Position numbers and translations under genes: made by a program
The notes under the pieces: generated by a model
The model's input: the letters and a program-made list of their open reading frames with translations, nothing else
Told to the model about the DNA's origin: nothing
The model's database searches: none
Origin: Acinetobacter piscicola
Lineage (GTDB): Bacteria; Pseudomonadota; Gammaproteobacteria; Pseudomonadales; Moraxellaceae
Reading direction: 5' to 3'
Length of the DNA: 64,000 nucleotides
Assembly (NCBI RefSeq): GCF_015218165.1
Contig: NZ_CP048659.1
Coordinates: 2,046,001-2,110,000 of the forward strand
In this document: one piece after another, positions 35,865 through 44,303 of the stretch
How positions within the stretch are numbered: position 1 is the first letter of the stretch
Layout: each line of letters begins with the position of its first letter

Positions 35865-37037
35865 TTATGATGAATGCTCCGCATTGTGTTCAACCACCTC
35901 GGGTAAAGCTTGTAGAAATAAAAATCCTAAAATGGTTGTACAACCTGCGATTATAAACACCCACTGACCTGACAATTGCTGCCAAAAATGTCCCGCCAAC
36001 ACACTGCCACTTGCTACCCCTAAACCCCACATCGTGCTATATAATGCCTGCCCTCGCCCTTGCTGCCCCAAACTAAAATTTTGGAAAATAATACGCATCG
36101 CAATCACATGAAAAAGACCAAAACTAAAAGCATGAAAAGTCTGTGCAATAAACTGTGCAACAAATAATTCAGGGAATAATCCCACCACAATAAAACGCAA
36201 TCCAGTCATGATCAAACATAGACTGATCAAAAAACGCCACGAAAATTTATTAAGAAACAATGCCGAATAAGCGAACATGATAATTTCAGCAATCACACCA
36301 ACTGACCATAACAATCCAATTTCTGTCGTGCTGAAACCTGACTGTTTTAAAAAATTGCTATAAAAACTATAAAATGGCGCTTGTGCGAACAGCATAATGA
36401 ATTCGATACTAAAAAATGCAGCCACAACAGGTCGTTTTAAGATCAGCAATAAAGGCTCAAGCTGTGTTTGTGATTGAGGTGCATGACGCGGTTCTTTAAT
36501 GGTAAAAGACCAAAGAAAAGCAGTAAATGAAATGCATAAAAGCATAATTGGCAACATTGAAATTGGAACAATTTCCAATAACAGACCAATACTAAAAACC
36601 CCAACAATAAAACCAACCGATCCCCATTTACGCACTTTACCGTACAATTCTGCTCTTTTTTCACCTAACCAAAATAAGGTAACACCTTCAAATTGTGCCA
36701 AAATCGCATTTTGAAAAAAGCTAAAAATCAGCATGAGTAAAGCTATTGATTGAAAATTATTGGGAATAATAAAAATCAGTAACCAAATGACAGCTTCCAT
36801 CCATGTTGCAATACGGACTAAAAGCATACGTTTACCTGATTTATCTGCAATCCATCCCCAAATAAAAGGTGCAAAAAATCGGGTAATAATAGCGATGGAA
36901 GACAAAATTCCTATTTCATTAAAATCAAAGCCTTGATCTTGTAGGTATAAACTCCAATAAGGCATGAATGTACCAACAATCGAATAGTAGAAAAAATAAA
37001 AAGCACCAAGTTTGTGTTGGATTGGCATTGGTTGCAT
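35865..37037 (-). CDS. MFS transporter, PPP/HcaT-like (phenylpropionate permease family)
   Basis: A 390-residue transporter with 12 predicted membrane segments. KLGAFYFFYYSIVGTFMPYWSLYLQDQGFDFNEIGILSS and FAPFIWGWIADKSGKR resemble HcaT-type sugar/phenylpropionate permeases (short forms FMPYWSLYLQ, WGWIADKSGKR). The MFS loop motif is at GWIADKSGKR. It is a single gene. The actual substrate is not known; no catabolic gene for phenylpropionate is adjacent. Confidence 0.78.
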   Translation of the reverse strand: MQPMPIQHKLGAFYFFYYSIVGTFMPYWSLYLQDQGFDFNEIGILSSIAIITRFFAPFIWGWIADKSGKRMLLVRIATWMEAVIWLLIFIIPNNFQSIALLMLIFSFFQNAILAQFEGVTLFWLGEKRAELYGKVRKWGSVGFIVGVFSIGLLLEIVPISMLPIMLLCISFTAFLWSFTIKEPRHAPQSQTQLEPLLLILKRPVVAAFFSIEFIMLFAQAPFYSFYSNFLKQSGFSTTEIGLLWSVGVIAEIIMFAYSALFLNKFSWRFLISLCLIMTGLRFIVVGLFPELFVAQFIAQTFHAFSFGLFHVIAMRIIFQNFSLGQQGRGQALYSTMWGLGVASGSVLAGHFWQQLSGQWVFIIAGCTTILGFLFLQALPEVVEHNAEHSS

Positions 37038-37314
37038 TCAGCTGTAAACCTTTGTATTTACAATTAATTATAAAAATAATAGTTGTATACATATGCACTT
37101 AAATGCATTGGATGTAATTCAAAAATCTATAAATCATAAAATTATTTAGTTTTCAGACTGATGAATACGCATACAAAAACAATCATTTTGGGAGAGTAGC
37201 CTTATTATAGTTAAAATATTTACTTTTATTCAAAATCAAATCTAAATTATGATCTATTATCTAAAACAATCTCTCACCGTGCAAGTGAAGAAAATACTTA
37301 AGGCCATAAAGCAA

Positions 37315-38422
37315 ACTTTAAGCTATCTATACGGCAGTGAACTTGACCTCTCTGTCAAGACTAACAGCGGTACATTTCTAAGCTGCCTATACGGCAGTGA
37401 ACACCAATAAATTTGATTGATATGTAAACCGTCTTTTCTAAGCTGCCTATACGGCAGTGAACAATCTTCACCAGTTGGAAATTTCTCACCACTTTTTCTA
37501 AGCTGCCTATACGGCAGTGAACTCGGCAGCGAATGCAGCACAGCGTCAGCAAGATTTCTAAGCTGCCTATACGGCAGTGAACCAGATTAAAGTTGAGTGT
37601 AGTTTTAAAGTTGATTTCTAAGCTGCCTATACGGCAGTGAACGATTAAAATGTTTGCATTATCTTTATTTGGGGTTTCTAAGCTGCCTATACGGCAGTGA
37701 ACTTGCAAGGGTATTTAGATGCAGCAGATTCGGTTTTCTAAGCTGCCTATACGGCAGTGAACCCATGAATGTTGAATTATATACTTTTACTTATTTTCTA
37801 AGCTGCCTATACGGCAGTGAACAGTATCGTTGATATATAATAACCCTCAAAAGATTTCTAAGCTGCCTATACGGCAGTGAACGTGTACTGTCTTGATTGT
37901 CATATCATCCCCAATTTCTAAGCTGCCTATACGGCAGTGAACCTTCCCTTGCGTATTCAATATTTCCGCTTGGCTTTCTAAGCTGCCTATACGGCAGTGA
38001 ACCCTGTTGCTGTGGTCGTTGTGGTTCAGGTTTATTTCTAAGCTGCCTATACGGCAGTGAACAACAGGAAAATGTAAATCGTTGGTTGCGTTATTTTCTA
38101 AGCTGCCTATACGGCAGTGAACAACAACAAAAAATAAAGGATTTGTTTTGATAATTTCTAAGCTGCCTATACGGCAGTGAACATCCCAAGTTATGCACAT
38201 GACTCGGATGCGGGTTTCTAAGCTGCCTATACGGCAGTGAACGCGTTGCAGCATCGAAAGAAACAACTTTAGCATTTCTAAGCTGCCTATACGGCAGTGA
38301 ACGATGGGTGAGAATTACATACGCACACGCAACATTTCTAAGCTGCCTATACGGCAGTGAACTTTTTTTACCCTTATAAAAATAACCATCAATTTTTCTA
38401 AGCTGCCTATACGGCAGTGAAC
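37315..38422 (-). CRISPR. Type I-F CRISPR array, 19 repeats and 18 spacers, no cas genes in window
   Basis: The repeat is 28 bp, with core CTGCCGTATAGGCAGC read on the minus strand (starts GTTCACTGCC, ends AGCTTAGAAA). Eighteen identical repeats begin every 60 bp from 37375 to 38395, separated by 32-bp spacers. A nineteenth, degenerate repeat (37315-37342, five mismatches) lies at the left end. Sequence and degeneracy indicate leftward transcription with the leader at 38423 and above. The period and repeat length match type I-F. No cas1, cas2-3 or csy gene lies in the window. Confidence 0.98.
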
Positions 38423-38736
38423 AGTAATAATATAGCAAAAAAAAGAAGATATAACAGTGAGTTAAAACTTAAAATATCAAAATACCCAAGTTTTGAACCA
38501 GGTCTATAAATTATTGATTTTATTAACGTATTAAATATTCAAAAAATATTGGTTAAAATCTTCTCTTACCCAATAACTTAATTTAACAATCTATTATCAT
38601 AAAAAATCATACATAGCTGTATTATTTTACATGATGAATCACTTCACTCTTTTGCTAAGCGTATAGGATGTTAGTGCACTCCTAACACCCATTTGATGCT
38701 CAACATGCCTCAATATACATTTTAAAAAATTATTCT
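38423..38736 (-). promoter_or_regulatory. Probable CRISPR leader and flank
   Basis: The AT-rich 314 bp next to the conserved-repeat end of the array lies where a leader and its promoter are expected. It holds no gene. A short hairpin, TGTTAG and CTAACA around 7 nt, sits near 38668-38690 but has no T run. Confidence 0.5.
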
Positions 38737-38979
38737 TTAAATTTGATAATCTAAATTTGAGCGTAAATTATCCAAATAAGGTTGTATCTTGTGAGTAATC
38801 TCTAAACGATTTAAACTATCTGCAACCCAAAAATTTTTGATTTCATTCGTACATAATATCTGTAATCTTTCATATCTTGTAGGTTTGCTCGTCACTCTGT
38901 CTTTCGCTAAAAAATAATCCGATTTCTGATCTACTAACAGTTTACTTCCATGCCAACAACCACCTATACAGATATTCAT
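38737..38979 (-). CDS. Small hypothetical protein, 80 aa
   Basis: An 80-residue protein (MNICIGGCWHGSKLL...). It has an excellent ribosome site (GGAG 6 nt before ATG 38979), which is why this start was chosen over the ATG at 38991. DYFLAKDRVTSKPTRYERLQILCTNEIKNFWVADSL (short form KPTRYERLQI) looks globular. I do not recognise a family; proteins of this kind are often phage-linked in Acinetobacter. It lies between the CRISPR leader and a candidate structured RNA. Confidence 0.6.
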   Translation of the reverse strand: MNICIGGCWHGSKLLVDQKSDYFLAKDRVTSKPTRYERLQILCTNEIKNFWVADSLNRLEITHKIQPYLDNLRSNLDYQI

Positions 38980-39030
38980 CTTACACTCCAATTCATACTA
39001 TTATTATCAATATATAATAATTTTTTTGAT

Positions 39031-39175
39031 AAAAAAACCCACAACTTTGTGGAAAGATTGTGGGCATAAACTGAGAATATCTCGTTAATATATGATGATG
39101 GACTCAACGAACAAGCGCGACAGTTAAAAAACCAGCCACAAACTCATTAGAGGTATACCCACCTAAAAATTCTCA
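39031..39175 (-). ncRNA. Candidate structured small RNA (possibly C4-antisense-like) with intrinsic terminator
   Basis: The minus strand can form a closing stem of TGAGAAT (39169-39175) with ATTCTCA (39072-39078) around about 90 nt. It is followed by a terminator: CCCACAA and TTGTGGG stem, then seven T residues (39031-39064). No protein gene on this strand would need the terminator. The middle part (ACCTCTAATGAGTTTGTGGC and following) has the look of C4-type antisense RNAs of phages and of repeated Acinetobacter small RNAs. That family link is recall, not a search. The 5' end is a guess. Confidence 0.45.
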
Positions 39176-39257
39176 AGAACAACGATTCACAAAATAATAA
39201 TATTTAATGTTTAGCTTTCATTATAATTCCTCTAAACATTTTAAAGTTATTCAAAAA

Positions 39258-40140
39258 ATGAAAAACAACTTTTTAATCATCACGCTCTCTTGTCTATGTT
39301 TAATGGCTTGCTCAAAAAACAAGAAGCTGAGCCATCTGGCAATGAAGCCCAAGAAAACTCTATTCATGCAGCATCAAATAATCAGCTGGATACTTCACCC
39401 CCCCACAAGCCCAAACAACACCAATAACAACACAAAAAACCGAAACGATCTTAAACCCAGAAGCAAATACTGTTGACACAACACGGCAGATGGTTCGTGA
39501 AGCGAGTGTAAATTTTTCTGCCCAAGATGTTGTAAAAACGACACTTGTCATTGAACAGCTCGGTTTAAAAATGGGTGGTTTTATTGAACACAAAAATGTG
39601 AATTACACAGTATTAGAAGCAAAATCTCAAAATATTTCTGAGGGTAAAATCAAAATTTTTGAAAAAATCCGTCCTGAGGCAGATTTAATTATCAGAATCC
39701 CAAGTGAAAATGCAGCAACATTTGTGAATCAACTTTTACCACTGATGTATTTCTTCAATCAACAACAATACTCTGCAAAGCGTTATGAGTTAAAGCTTCT
39801 AGAAGAAAAAGTACAACAAAGCCAAATATCAACTACGGCACAATCAAATGCCCAACTGAATGAAATTTCTCGTTTAACCCAACTCGAAATACAAGACCGT
39901 ATTCATTTTAGTACCATTCATCTAAACATTGATCAACCCACGATTGTACGTGAACGCATAGATGTCAATCTTAATGATATTGCTCAATTAAATGGTGATC
40001 ATTTTGGGAATAGAATACGCTACGCAATTCAATTCGGTTGGCAATTCCTACTCGACTTTCTTATTCTTCTGATTTCAATTTGGCCATTATATCTTTTTAT
40101 TTTGATAGGATTTTTCCTGTATAAAATTATTCAGCAATAA
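39258..40140 (+). pseudogene. DUF4349-type lipoprotein gene with two frameshifts
   Basis: The N-terminus (MKNNFLIITLSCLCLMACS, lipobox LMAC) is in one frame. The polar linker QEAEPSGNEAQENS is in a second, and the body from about 39400 on (QMVREASVNFSAQDV to the end) in a third. The shifts fall at an A6 run near 39312 and a C7 run near 39397; one extra base in each would restore a single frame of about 294 codons. The body has a DUF4349-like fold, with a C-terminal membrane helix (about 40035-40130). It is a true pseudogene, a phase-variable gene, or two sequencing errors. Confidence 0.75.
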
Positions 40141-40186
40141 AATTGTAAAATAATCACAAGCTAAAATTAAATAGCAAGAACAAACA

Positions 40187-40221
40187 AATGATTAAAGCTC
40201 CATAGAAGAGCTTTAATCATT
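40187..40221. terminator. Bidirectional terminator
   Basis: AATGATTAAAGCTC and GAGCTTTAATCATT form a 14-bp perfect stem with a 7-nt loop between the lipoprotein gene and the convergent DAHP synthase gene. Confidence 0.8.
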
Positions 40222-40227
40222 CTCATT

Positions 40228-41292
40228 TTAAGCAGAACAAGTCATGATTTGTTGGGCAGTCTGCATATTGTCATGCATTTCTAACAATAAATTTTGCGTT
40301 TTCTCCCAACCTAAACAGCCATCTGTCACAGACTGACCATAAATCATATCATCAGAAATTTTCTGTTGACCATCGACTAAATGACTTTCCAACATCACAC
40401 CACGCACATGGCTTTCTTTACGCTCAGCAATAATTTGAGCTAAAACTTCTGGCTGCTTCAATGGATTTTTTGCACTATTACCATGACTACAATCAATCAC
40501 CAATGCAGGTAAATTACCCTGATGGCGTTTACGAATTGCTTGTATTGAAGCTAAATCATAATTTGAGCCTGAGTTTGAGCCACGCAAAATTAAATGCGCC
40601 AAAGGATTACCTTGACTATCCAACACACAAGGTAAGCCATGTTGACCCATTCCCAAAAATTGATGTGAATGCATTGCAGATTGAATTGCATCTAAAGCAA
40701 TCTGAATTGAACCATCTGTACCATTTTTAAATCCAATCGCGAAAGGCATATGACTCGAAATTTCACGATGAATCTGTGACTCACTTGTACGCGCGCCAAT
40801 CGCACCCCAAGCCAGTAAATCATCAAAATATCCTGTCGCCATTGGACTTAAAATTTCACTGGCAATAGGCAATCCCATTTCAATAATATTTAAGAATAAT
40901 TCTCGTGATTTTTCTAAACCTAATTGTAAATTTGAAGAACCATTTAACTGAGGGTCATACATATAACCTTTCCAACCTACTGTGGTTCTTGGTTTTTCAA
41001 TATATGTACGCATAACAAGGAAAATTTGATCTGATACCAAGCTTTGTAAATGCTTTAATTTTTGTGCATATTCTAAAGCTGCAACAGGATCATGGATCGA
41101 ACATGGTCCTGTAATCACCATTAAACGTGAATCTTGACCTGAAAGAATATTTTTAATTGTTTGACGCTGTTCTGCAATTTGCACAGCAAGAGAATGAGTT
41201 AATGGAAATTGTTGTTTTAATTGAATGGGTGTGCTGAGTTGTGTTTCTACTTTGGCTGTGTGTTGTAAAGCTTGGTTTAACATATTCATCAT
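40228..41292 (-). CDS. aroG: 3-deoxy-7-phosphoheptulonate synthase (class I DAHP synthase)
   Basis: A 354-residue enzyme for the first step of aromatic amino acid synthesis (PEP plus erythrose 4-phosphate). MVITGPCSIHD and RTYIEKPRTTVGWKG hold substrate residues; GARTSESQ, IGFKNGTDG and DCSHGNS are further family motifs, with metal ligands including Cys of GPCS and His of CSHGN. AAGGA lies 4 nt before ATG 41292. Upstream is a promoter, two aromatic-rich leader peptides and an intrinsic terminator, strongly suggesting attenuation. Which isozyme type (Tyr-, Phe- or Trp-sensitive) cannot be told. Confidence 0.93.
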   Translation of the reverse strand: MMNMLNQALQHTAKVETQLSTPIQLKQQFPLTHSLAVQIAEQRQTIKNILSGQDSRLMVITGPCSIHDPVAALEYAQKLKHLQSLVSDQIFLVMRTYIEKPRTTVGWKGYMYDPQLNGSSNLQLGLEKSRELFLNIIEMGLPIASEILSPMATGYFDDLLAWGAIGARTSESQIHREISSHMPFAIGFKNGTDGSIQIALDAIQSAMHSHQFLGMGQHGLPCVLDSQGNPLAHLILRGSNSGSNYDLASIQAIRKRHQGNLPALVIDCSHGNSAKNPLKQPEVLAQIIAERKESHVRGVMLESHLVDGQQKISDDMIYGQSVTDGCLGWEKTQNLLLEMHDNMQTAQQIMTCSA

Positions 41293-41322
41293 TTTTTCCT
41301 TTGGGACTTCAAGTCCAATCTT

Positions 41323-41427
41323 TTATTTGAGCTTATGGGGTCTATTCGATTGCAAAATACGTGTCATCGCGCGGCTAAAGTGAAACCAATAAAAGTAGCT
41401 AAAGTATGTATTGTTAAATGTGTTCAT
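41323..41427 (-). CDS. Aromatic-rich leader peptide 2, 34 aa, upstream of DAHP synthase
   Basis: ATG 41427 has GGAG 6 nt upstream (41434-41437). It encodes 34 residues and stops 30 nt before aroG. Residues 4-17 (FNNTYFSYFYWFHF) include five Phe, three Tyr and one Trp. The second half (SRAMTRILQSNRPHKLK) is basic. It lies after the terminator and just before aroG, so it may act in translational coupling or a second stalling step. The opposite-strand frame there is not a gene. Confidence 0.7.
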   Translation of the reverse strand: MNTFNNTYFSYFYWFHFSRAMTRILQSNRPHKLK

Positions 41428-41459
41428 TGTATTCTCCAAAAATCTAAAATTAAATGCAT

Positions 41460-41490
41460 AAAAAAACCTGATCGGGGTTGCCGATCAGGT
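41460..41490 (-). terminator. Intrinsic terminator/attenuator in the aroG leader
   Basis: On the minus strand ACCTGATCGG and CCGATCAGGT form a 10-bp perfect stem with a 5-nt loop, followed by six or seven T residues. It lies 44 nt after the stop of leader peptide 1, the usual distance in attenuators. A smaller hairpin (GGGCA/TGCCC) lies between. Without the leader reading it could also be the terminator of the upstream EAL gene. Confidence 0.85.
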
Positions 41491-41534
41491 ATTAACTTTG
41501 AAGGGCAACTTTATGCCCAAACGTATTCAGGCAA

Positions 41535-41594
41535 TTACTTAAAGAACTGCCAAAAATAATAAGATACGTTATTGATCAAAGGTTTAACTAACAT
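41535..41594 (-). CDS. Aromatic-rich leader peptide 1, 19 aa (attenuator)
   Basis: ATG 41594 to stop 41535 encodes MLVKPLINNVSYYFWQFFK, with six aromatic residues in the last eight (YYFWQFFK). It starts about 24 nt after the predicted transcription start and ends 44 nt before an intrinsic terminator. This is the layout of Phe/Tyr/Trp attenuators. The ribosome site is weak, and an in-frame GTG at 41603 is an alternative start. Confidence 0.65.
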   Translation of the reverse strand: MLVKPLINNVSYYFWQFFK

Positions 41595-41624
41595 TTTATT
41601 CACATAAAAAATCTGTATGAAATT

Positions 41625-41653
41625 AAAATACTCGTACTTACCTCATTTGACAA
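41625..41653 (-). promoter_or_regulatory. Sigma-70 promoter of the aroG leader transcript
   Basis: On the minus strand a -35 box TTGTCA (41653-41648) and a -10 box TATTTT (41630-41625) are separated by exactly 17 bp. The expected start is near 41618. It lies just downstream of the stop of the EAL-domain gene and feeds the attenuator region. Confidence 0.7.
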
Positions 41654-41668
41654 GTACTTTTTGAAAAA

Positions 41669-43801
41669 TTAATTCATTTTTATTTGCAGCTTTTTGTTGC
41701 TCAACATCTTAACAACAGTAGATGCATCAATTGCACGACTAAATAAGAAACCTTGACCAAGGTTACACCCTACTTGTTTTAAACTTTCAAGCTGTTCTTC
41801 TGTTTCAATGCCCTCAGCAATAATATCTAATGATAAGATTGGACCGAGTTGAGAAATACCCTGCACAATGGCATGAATAGGTAATTCACTATTCATTCGA
41901 TGCACAAAACCACAGTCAATTTTTAAACTATCTACAGGATAATCATGTAAATGAGTTAAAGATGAATGACCTGTCCCAAAATCATCCAATGCAATGCGAA
42001 CACCCACTTGTTTCAATTTTTTGAGCGCACGCGCAACATAAATATAACCACGCTCTGCTAAAATATGTTCAGTAATTTCAATCTCTATCAAATGATATGG
42101 GACTTGGTATTTTTCAAGACGTTTCAATAAAATTTCAGCATAATTATCCCGCATGAATTCAACAGGTGAGGCATTAATGGAAACTGGAACAACGTCTAAA
42201 CCAGATTGAATCCACTGCTCTATATCACTAAAAACTTTAACATGCATTGTTTCAGCAATTTTTGTCGCGAGCTCATAATCATTAAACGCTTCAGCCACAG
42301 AACTAGGAAATTGAATCCCTAATTCTGGATGTTCCCAACGCAATAATGCTTCAAAACCAATGATTTTTCCTGTTTGCAGATTTACTTTAGGTTGATAATA
42401 GGGGTGGATGCTATTGTCACGAACAATTTGACGGGCTGTTTCTAATTGAGCTGCTTTTTGGATGGTAATGTCTAACATTTCTTGATTAAAGAAACGTACC
42501 CCTCCGCGGCCACCTTCTTTTAGGCTATTTAAAGCAGTATCCGCAAATTTTAAGAGATTTGAACTATCTTTCGCATCATCTGGATATAAAGCGCCCCCAA
42601 TACTCATGCCACCATTAATTAACTTACCCAAATAAGTAATAGGTTGATCTAACTGTTTTAAAACATTTTGTGCTGCTCTCTTAAAATGTTCAATATCTTT
42701 TAAATCATTCACTACAACAGCAAATTCATCACCACCTAAGCGTGCGACGTAGGTATTTTCATCACAACTACGATTTAAACGCTTAGATAAAATACGTAAC
42801 AAATGATCCCCCGCAGGATGACCAAGCGTATCATTAATATGTTTAAAGTGATCTAGGTCAATCAGCATTAAACCTATTTTTTGTTTATTTCTTTTCGCTT
42901 TGATTAGAGATTTTTTGAGATTTTGCTTAAAAGAACGACGATTCATTAAACCTGTTAATTCATCAAGCTCACTACTGATCCGTAATTTATTCTCGGCAAT
43001 ACGCTGTAAAGTGATATCTCGAGAAACACATAAAATACTTGTGGTTTGACCTTCATCATTCACAACAGGCGTTAAAATATTATCCCAATATTGACGTGCA
43101 TCACCTTCACCACTCATGCCTGCAAAACGTGCATTTTTACCTTTTGCAGCCGAAGTAATGGCAATTTGTCCTTTATCTCGTACTTCTGGAGGTAAAAGGC
43201 TGAGCCATTCCATATCAAATTTTTTGACTTTTTCTTGCCCTAATAATGCAATACAGCCAGAACGATTCATATGTGAAACTGTACCATTTGGGCGTACAAT
43301 CTTAATACAATCAACACTCACATCGAGCATATCGGTATGCGCACGCAAAGTATCTGCCGTTTCACGTAGCATCAGTGCTCGTTCATGAATATTAGTACAA
43401 GTAATCGTCCAATCAAACTCTCGCCCATTGCCAATATGGCTTTGCGCTACAAATAAAAACCAGTGGTATTGATCATTAACATCACGAATACGACATTCTT
43501 TTTCAAATTTTCGTCCAGTTTTTTGAGCATTATTCCACAAATTATATAAATGCTCAGCATCTTCTTGATAAACGAATTTCAACCACTCACAATCCTGTAG
43601 GGATTGCTCTGCACCTAAATATTCTCTCAGTGCAGTGTTACCATAGACCGCATCGCCTCGTTTAATCCAAACAAGATGAGGCAATAAATCTAATGTCAGT
43701 TTAACTTCATCACTAATTACTGTTTTTGCAGGAACAATCGTTGTTTTAGACGTATCCGTCTGACCCATTTGTGTATCATGAAGCAAATCTAATCGAGTCA
43801 T
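41669..43801 (-). CDS. PAS-GGDEF-EAL cyclic di-GMP enzyme
   Basis: A 710-residue cytoplasmic protein. Two PAS-like regions occupy about 35-140 and 150-270, a GGDEF domain about 285-440 with intact LGGDEF, and an EAL domain about 455-700 with intact GFEALLRW and later LDDFGTGHSS and IAEGIETEEQ. Both catalytic motifs are intact, so it could make and break cyclic di-GMP. The start is ATG 43801 with AGGA 6 nt upstream; the longer frame begins with TTG. A second cyclic di-GMP gene in the window is at 34023. Confidence 0.9.
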   Translation of the reverse strand: MTRLDLLHDTQMGQTDTSKTTIVPAKTVISDEVKLTLDLLPHLVWIKRGDAVYGNTALREYLGAEQSLQDCEWLKFVYQEDAEHLYNLWNNAQKTGRKFEKECRIRDVNDQYHWFLFVAQSHIGNGREFDWTITCTNIHERALMLRETADTLRAHTDMLDVSVDCIKIVRPNGTVSHMNRSGCIALLGQEKVKKFDMEWLSLLPPEVRDKGQIAITSAAKGKNARFAGMSGEGDARQYWDNILTPVVNDEGQTTSILCVSRDITLQRIAENKLRISSELDELTGLMNRRSFKQNLKKSLIKAKRNKQKIGLMLIDLDHFKHINDTLGHPAGDHLLRILSKRLNRSCDENTYVARLGGDEFAVVVNDLKDIEHFKRAAQNVLKQLDQPITYLGKLINGGMSIGGALYPDDAKDSSNLLKFADTALNSLKEGGRGGVRFFNQEMLDITIQKAAQLETARQIVRDNSIHPYYQPKVNLQTGKIIGFEALLRWEHPELGIQFPSSVAEAFNDYELATKIAETMHVKVFSDIEQWIQSGLDVVPVSINASPVEFMRDNYAEILLKRLEKYQVPYHLIEIEITEHILAERGYIYVARALKKLKQVGVRIALDDFGTGHSSLTHLHDYPVDSLKIDCGFVHRMNSELPIHAIVQGISQLGPILSLDIIAEGIETEEQLESLKQVGCNLGQGFLFSRAIDASTVVKMLSNKKLQIKMN

Positions 43802-44303
43802 ATCCGATCCTTTTTGCAAAAACTAAATTGATATATTTACTAACATTTCATCTTACAACGTCTAGCTAAAAGCTAAACATTTAAGCATGACTTATACTAT
43901 CTTTTCCAATATAAGCTTCAAAACCTTAAACTTTGATTTATAAAAAATAATTTAAAGTTTTAAATTACCTAAATTTTAGTTTTAAAAAGATGCTTAATCA
44001 ACCTTCAGGATAAAATGATTTGTAAAATTTGTACAATACAAGAAGTTAAGCCTTTGGATAGAATTAACTTTCTCACCCAATACGAAGTAAATAATAATGT
44101 GAAATATACCACATTTATTTAAAATAAAATGATATTTTCTACACTATATAAAAAATATAAGTATTATCCTTTCAAAACATTAATATCATTATATTTTTTT
44201 ATAAACAATATAAACTTAACTTTACATAAAATATTATTGTTTACGTTAAGTTAAGTTTAATCAAAAAACATCATCTATTATTTTTTTTAAATAATTCTAA
44301 TTT
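43802..44303. other. AT-rich intergenic region, 502 bp
   Basis: This lies between the EAL gene (starts leftward at 43801) and the hydrolase ending at 44304. It must hold the EAL gene promoter. No open frame with a ribosome site was seen. The tract from about 44110 to 44300 is extremely AT-rich. Confidence 0.5.

Noticed and set aside
37323..38438. Several open frames on both strands with repeating SLPYRQLRN, VHCRIGSLE or FLSCLYGSE
   Set aside because: They are translations of the CRISPR repeats and spacers; the period of 60 bp keeps the frame open. They have no ribosome sites.
41335..41559. Plus-strand 74-aa frame in the aroG leader
   Set aside because: It is opposite to the attenuator region, has no ribosome site and reads through the terminator stem.
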